Origin: Roseibium album | Lineage (GTDB): Bacteria > Pseudomonadota > Alphaproteobacteria > Rhizobiales > Stappiaceae | Length of the DNA: 64,000 bases | Direction of reading: 5' to 3' | Assembly: GCF_001404515.1 (NCBI RefSeq) | Contig: NZ_CXWE01000004.1 | Coordinates: forward strand, 310,001-374,000 | Shown here: in pieces, positions 63,009 to 64,000 of the stretch | Layout of the letters: every line of letters starts with the position of its first letter | Position numbering within the stretch: position 1 is the first letter of the stretch | The notes under the pieces: generated by a model | What the model saw: only the letters and a program-made list of their open reading frames with translations | What the model was told of the DNA's origin: nothing | Databases searched by the model: none | Made by a program: the position numbers and the translations under genes

Positions 63009-64000
63009 ATGACTGCACAGCCAAAAATACTTGATCCTCAATTGCTCGCCGAGGAGCTGAAATCGGGCAAACGCGCCGCTTTGGCGCGTGCGATCACATT
63101 GGTGGAATCGAAAAGGGCCGAGCATCGTCACCTGGCGCATCAGCTCATTCAGGACCTGCTGCCGTTGACGGGAAAGGCGTTTCGGATCGGCATCACGGGT
63201 GTACCGGGCGTCGGCAAGTCGACGACCATCGACACGCTAGGCTCCAAACTGACGGCCGCCGAGCACAAGGTGGCTGTCCTGGCCGTCGACCCCTCGTCGA
63301 CGCGCACAGGCGGCTCGATCCTTGGCGACAAGACCCGAATGGCACGGCTCGCAACCGACCCGGGCGCCTATATCCGCCCCTCCCCCTCCGCCGGAACCCT
63401 TGGCGGCGTTGCCGCGAAAACACGCGAGACCATGCTCCTGTGCGAGGCGGCCGGTTTCGATGTCATCCTGGTTGAAACGGTCGGTATCGGCCAGTCGGAA
63501 ACGACGGTCGCCGACATGGTCGATTTCTTTCTGGTCTTGATGCTGCCCGGCGCCGGCGACGAACTGCAGGGCATCAAGAAGGGTGTTCTGGAAATTGCCG
63601 ACATGATCGCCGTCAACAAGGCGGACGGAGATGGCGCCCTGCGCGCGCGCTCTGCCGCCTCCGACTACCGGGCGGCTCTCCACATTCTGGCACCGAAATC
63701 GCCAAACTGGATTCCTCCGGTCATCACGATCTCGGGCCTCGCGAACGAGGGTCTTGATACACTGTGGGCACAGACCGGGCTCTACAGGGAACGCATGCAG
63801 GCCAGCGGTGAATGGCAGGAAAAACGCAGCCGTCAGCAAGTCGCCTGGATGTGGGATCTGTTGCAGCAACGCATGACGGCAGCACTCAGAACCAACCGGA
63901 AAACCGCCGAGCGTCTGAATGTCCTCGAAGAGTGCGTGCGGGACGGAACAACGGCTGTTTCATTGGCGGTCGATGAACTGGCAGAACTCATGGGACTGAA
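63009..64000 (+). CDS. meaB: Methylmalonyl-CoA mutase-associated GTPase MeaB (3' end missing)
   Basis: An open frame of 330 full codons from the ATG at 63009 continues past the right edge. MeaB/ArgK G3E GTPase features are complete: P-loop ITGVPGVGKSTTIDTL, AVDPSSTRTGGSILGDKTRM, LVETVGIGQSETTVADMVDF and the base-specificity NKAD. Full-length MeaB is about 330 residues, so only the last codons are missing. It loads and protects adenosylcobalamin in methylmalonyl-CoA mutase, encoded here about 9 kb away (49985-54141). Confidence 0.95.
   Translation, partial: MTAQPKILDPQLLAEELKSGKRAALARAITLVESKRAEHRHLAHQLIQDLLPLTGKAFRIGITGVPGVGKSTTIDTLGSKLTAAEHKVAVLAVDPSSTRTGGSILGDKTRMARLATDPGAYIRPSPSAGTLGGVAAKTRETMLLCEAAGFDVILVETVGIGQSETTVADMVDFFLVLMLPGAGDELQGIKKGVLEIADMIAVNKADGDGALRARSAASDYRAALHILAPKSPNWIPPVITISGLANEGLDTLWAQTGLYRERMQASGEWQEKRSRQQVAWMWDLLQQRMTAALRTNRKTAERLNVLEECVRDGTTAVSLAVDELAELMGL

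Overview
The window looks like ordinary chromosome of an alphaproteobacterium, most likely Hyphomicrobiales near Stappiaceae (Roseibium/Labrenzia-like). This rests on gene content: a MucR/Ros zinc-finger regulator, a seven-gene Mrp (Pha/Mnh) antiporter operon, a DUF5330-type protein, SufE, a DUF1636 protein, and methylmalonyl-CoA mutase MutA/MutB with MeaB. The family name is inference. Coding density is high. I see no rRNA, tRNA, CRISPR array, prophage or insertion sequence. Two genes are cut by the edges: a DivJ-like membrane sensor on the left (minus strand) and meaB on the right (plus strand).

Layout. 0-5.4 kb: truncated sensor, DUF5330 protein, sufE, an amidase overlapping a TetR regulator with an inverted repeat before the amidase start, then mucR. 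5.7-11.7 kb: mrpABCDEFG on the minus strand, nearly all genes overlapping. 12-18.7 kb: a PAS protein with degenerate GGDEF domain, msrB, MAPEG protein, an XRE/MmyB-type regulator coupled to an FG-GAP-like exported protein, a divergent HxlR/NmrA pair, and an MFS transporter. 18.7-22.5 kb: a minus-strand operon headed by a clear cobalamin riboswitch, encoding a DUF1636 protein and a FecCD-type ABC importer; a Zur-like palindrome lies inside the leader. 23-30 kb: orphan DUF534 binding protein, three-repeat YrhK protein, LuxR-type response regulator with a 7TM histidine kinase, and a Na/Pi-cotransporter-family protein with a STAS partner.

30-42.5 kb: unknown polytopic protein, exported phytochelatin-synthase-like protein, oligopeptidase B, solitary peptide-binding protein, an orphan acidic protein, lipoprotein, LysR divergent from a monooxygenase/DUF2798/RidA cluster, GNAT, diheme cytochrome c with cytochrome c', and sodB. 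42.8-50 kb: DUF1761, YjiJ-type MFS, branched-chain aminotransferase, VOC protein, type II haloacid dehalogenase, outer-membrane barrel, and two equal-length DUF2975 paralogues with a small HTH regulator. 50-64 kb: mutB/mutA, LuxR-type solo, DUF4332 and DUF2267-like proteins, HerA-like ATPase plus CDF transporter, M20 peptidase, LOG-family protein, DUF1131-like lipoprotein, an A+T-rich FkbM methyltransferase, and meaB.

How the parts fit. The strongest functional unit is the B12-riboswitch operon, probably bringing in a corrinoid, cobalt or related ligand. The window also holds a B12-dependent enzyme (MutAB) and its GTPase chaperone MeaB, about 9 kb apart. Several regulator/target pairs carry visible dyad sites (TetR-amidase, HxlR-NmrA, LysR-ABM). 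No complete novel defence or mobile system is apparent; the least explained parts are the riboswitch leader, the 36.2 kb acidic protein, and the polytopic protein beside the phytochelatin-synthase-like gene.
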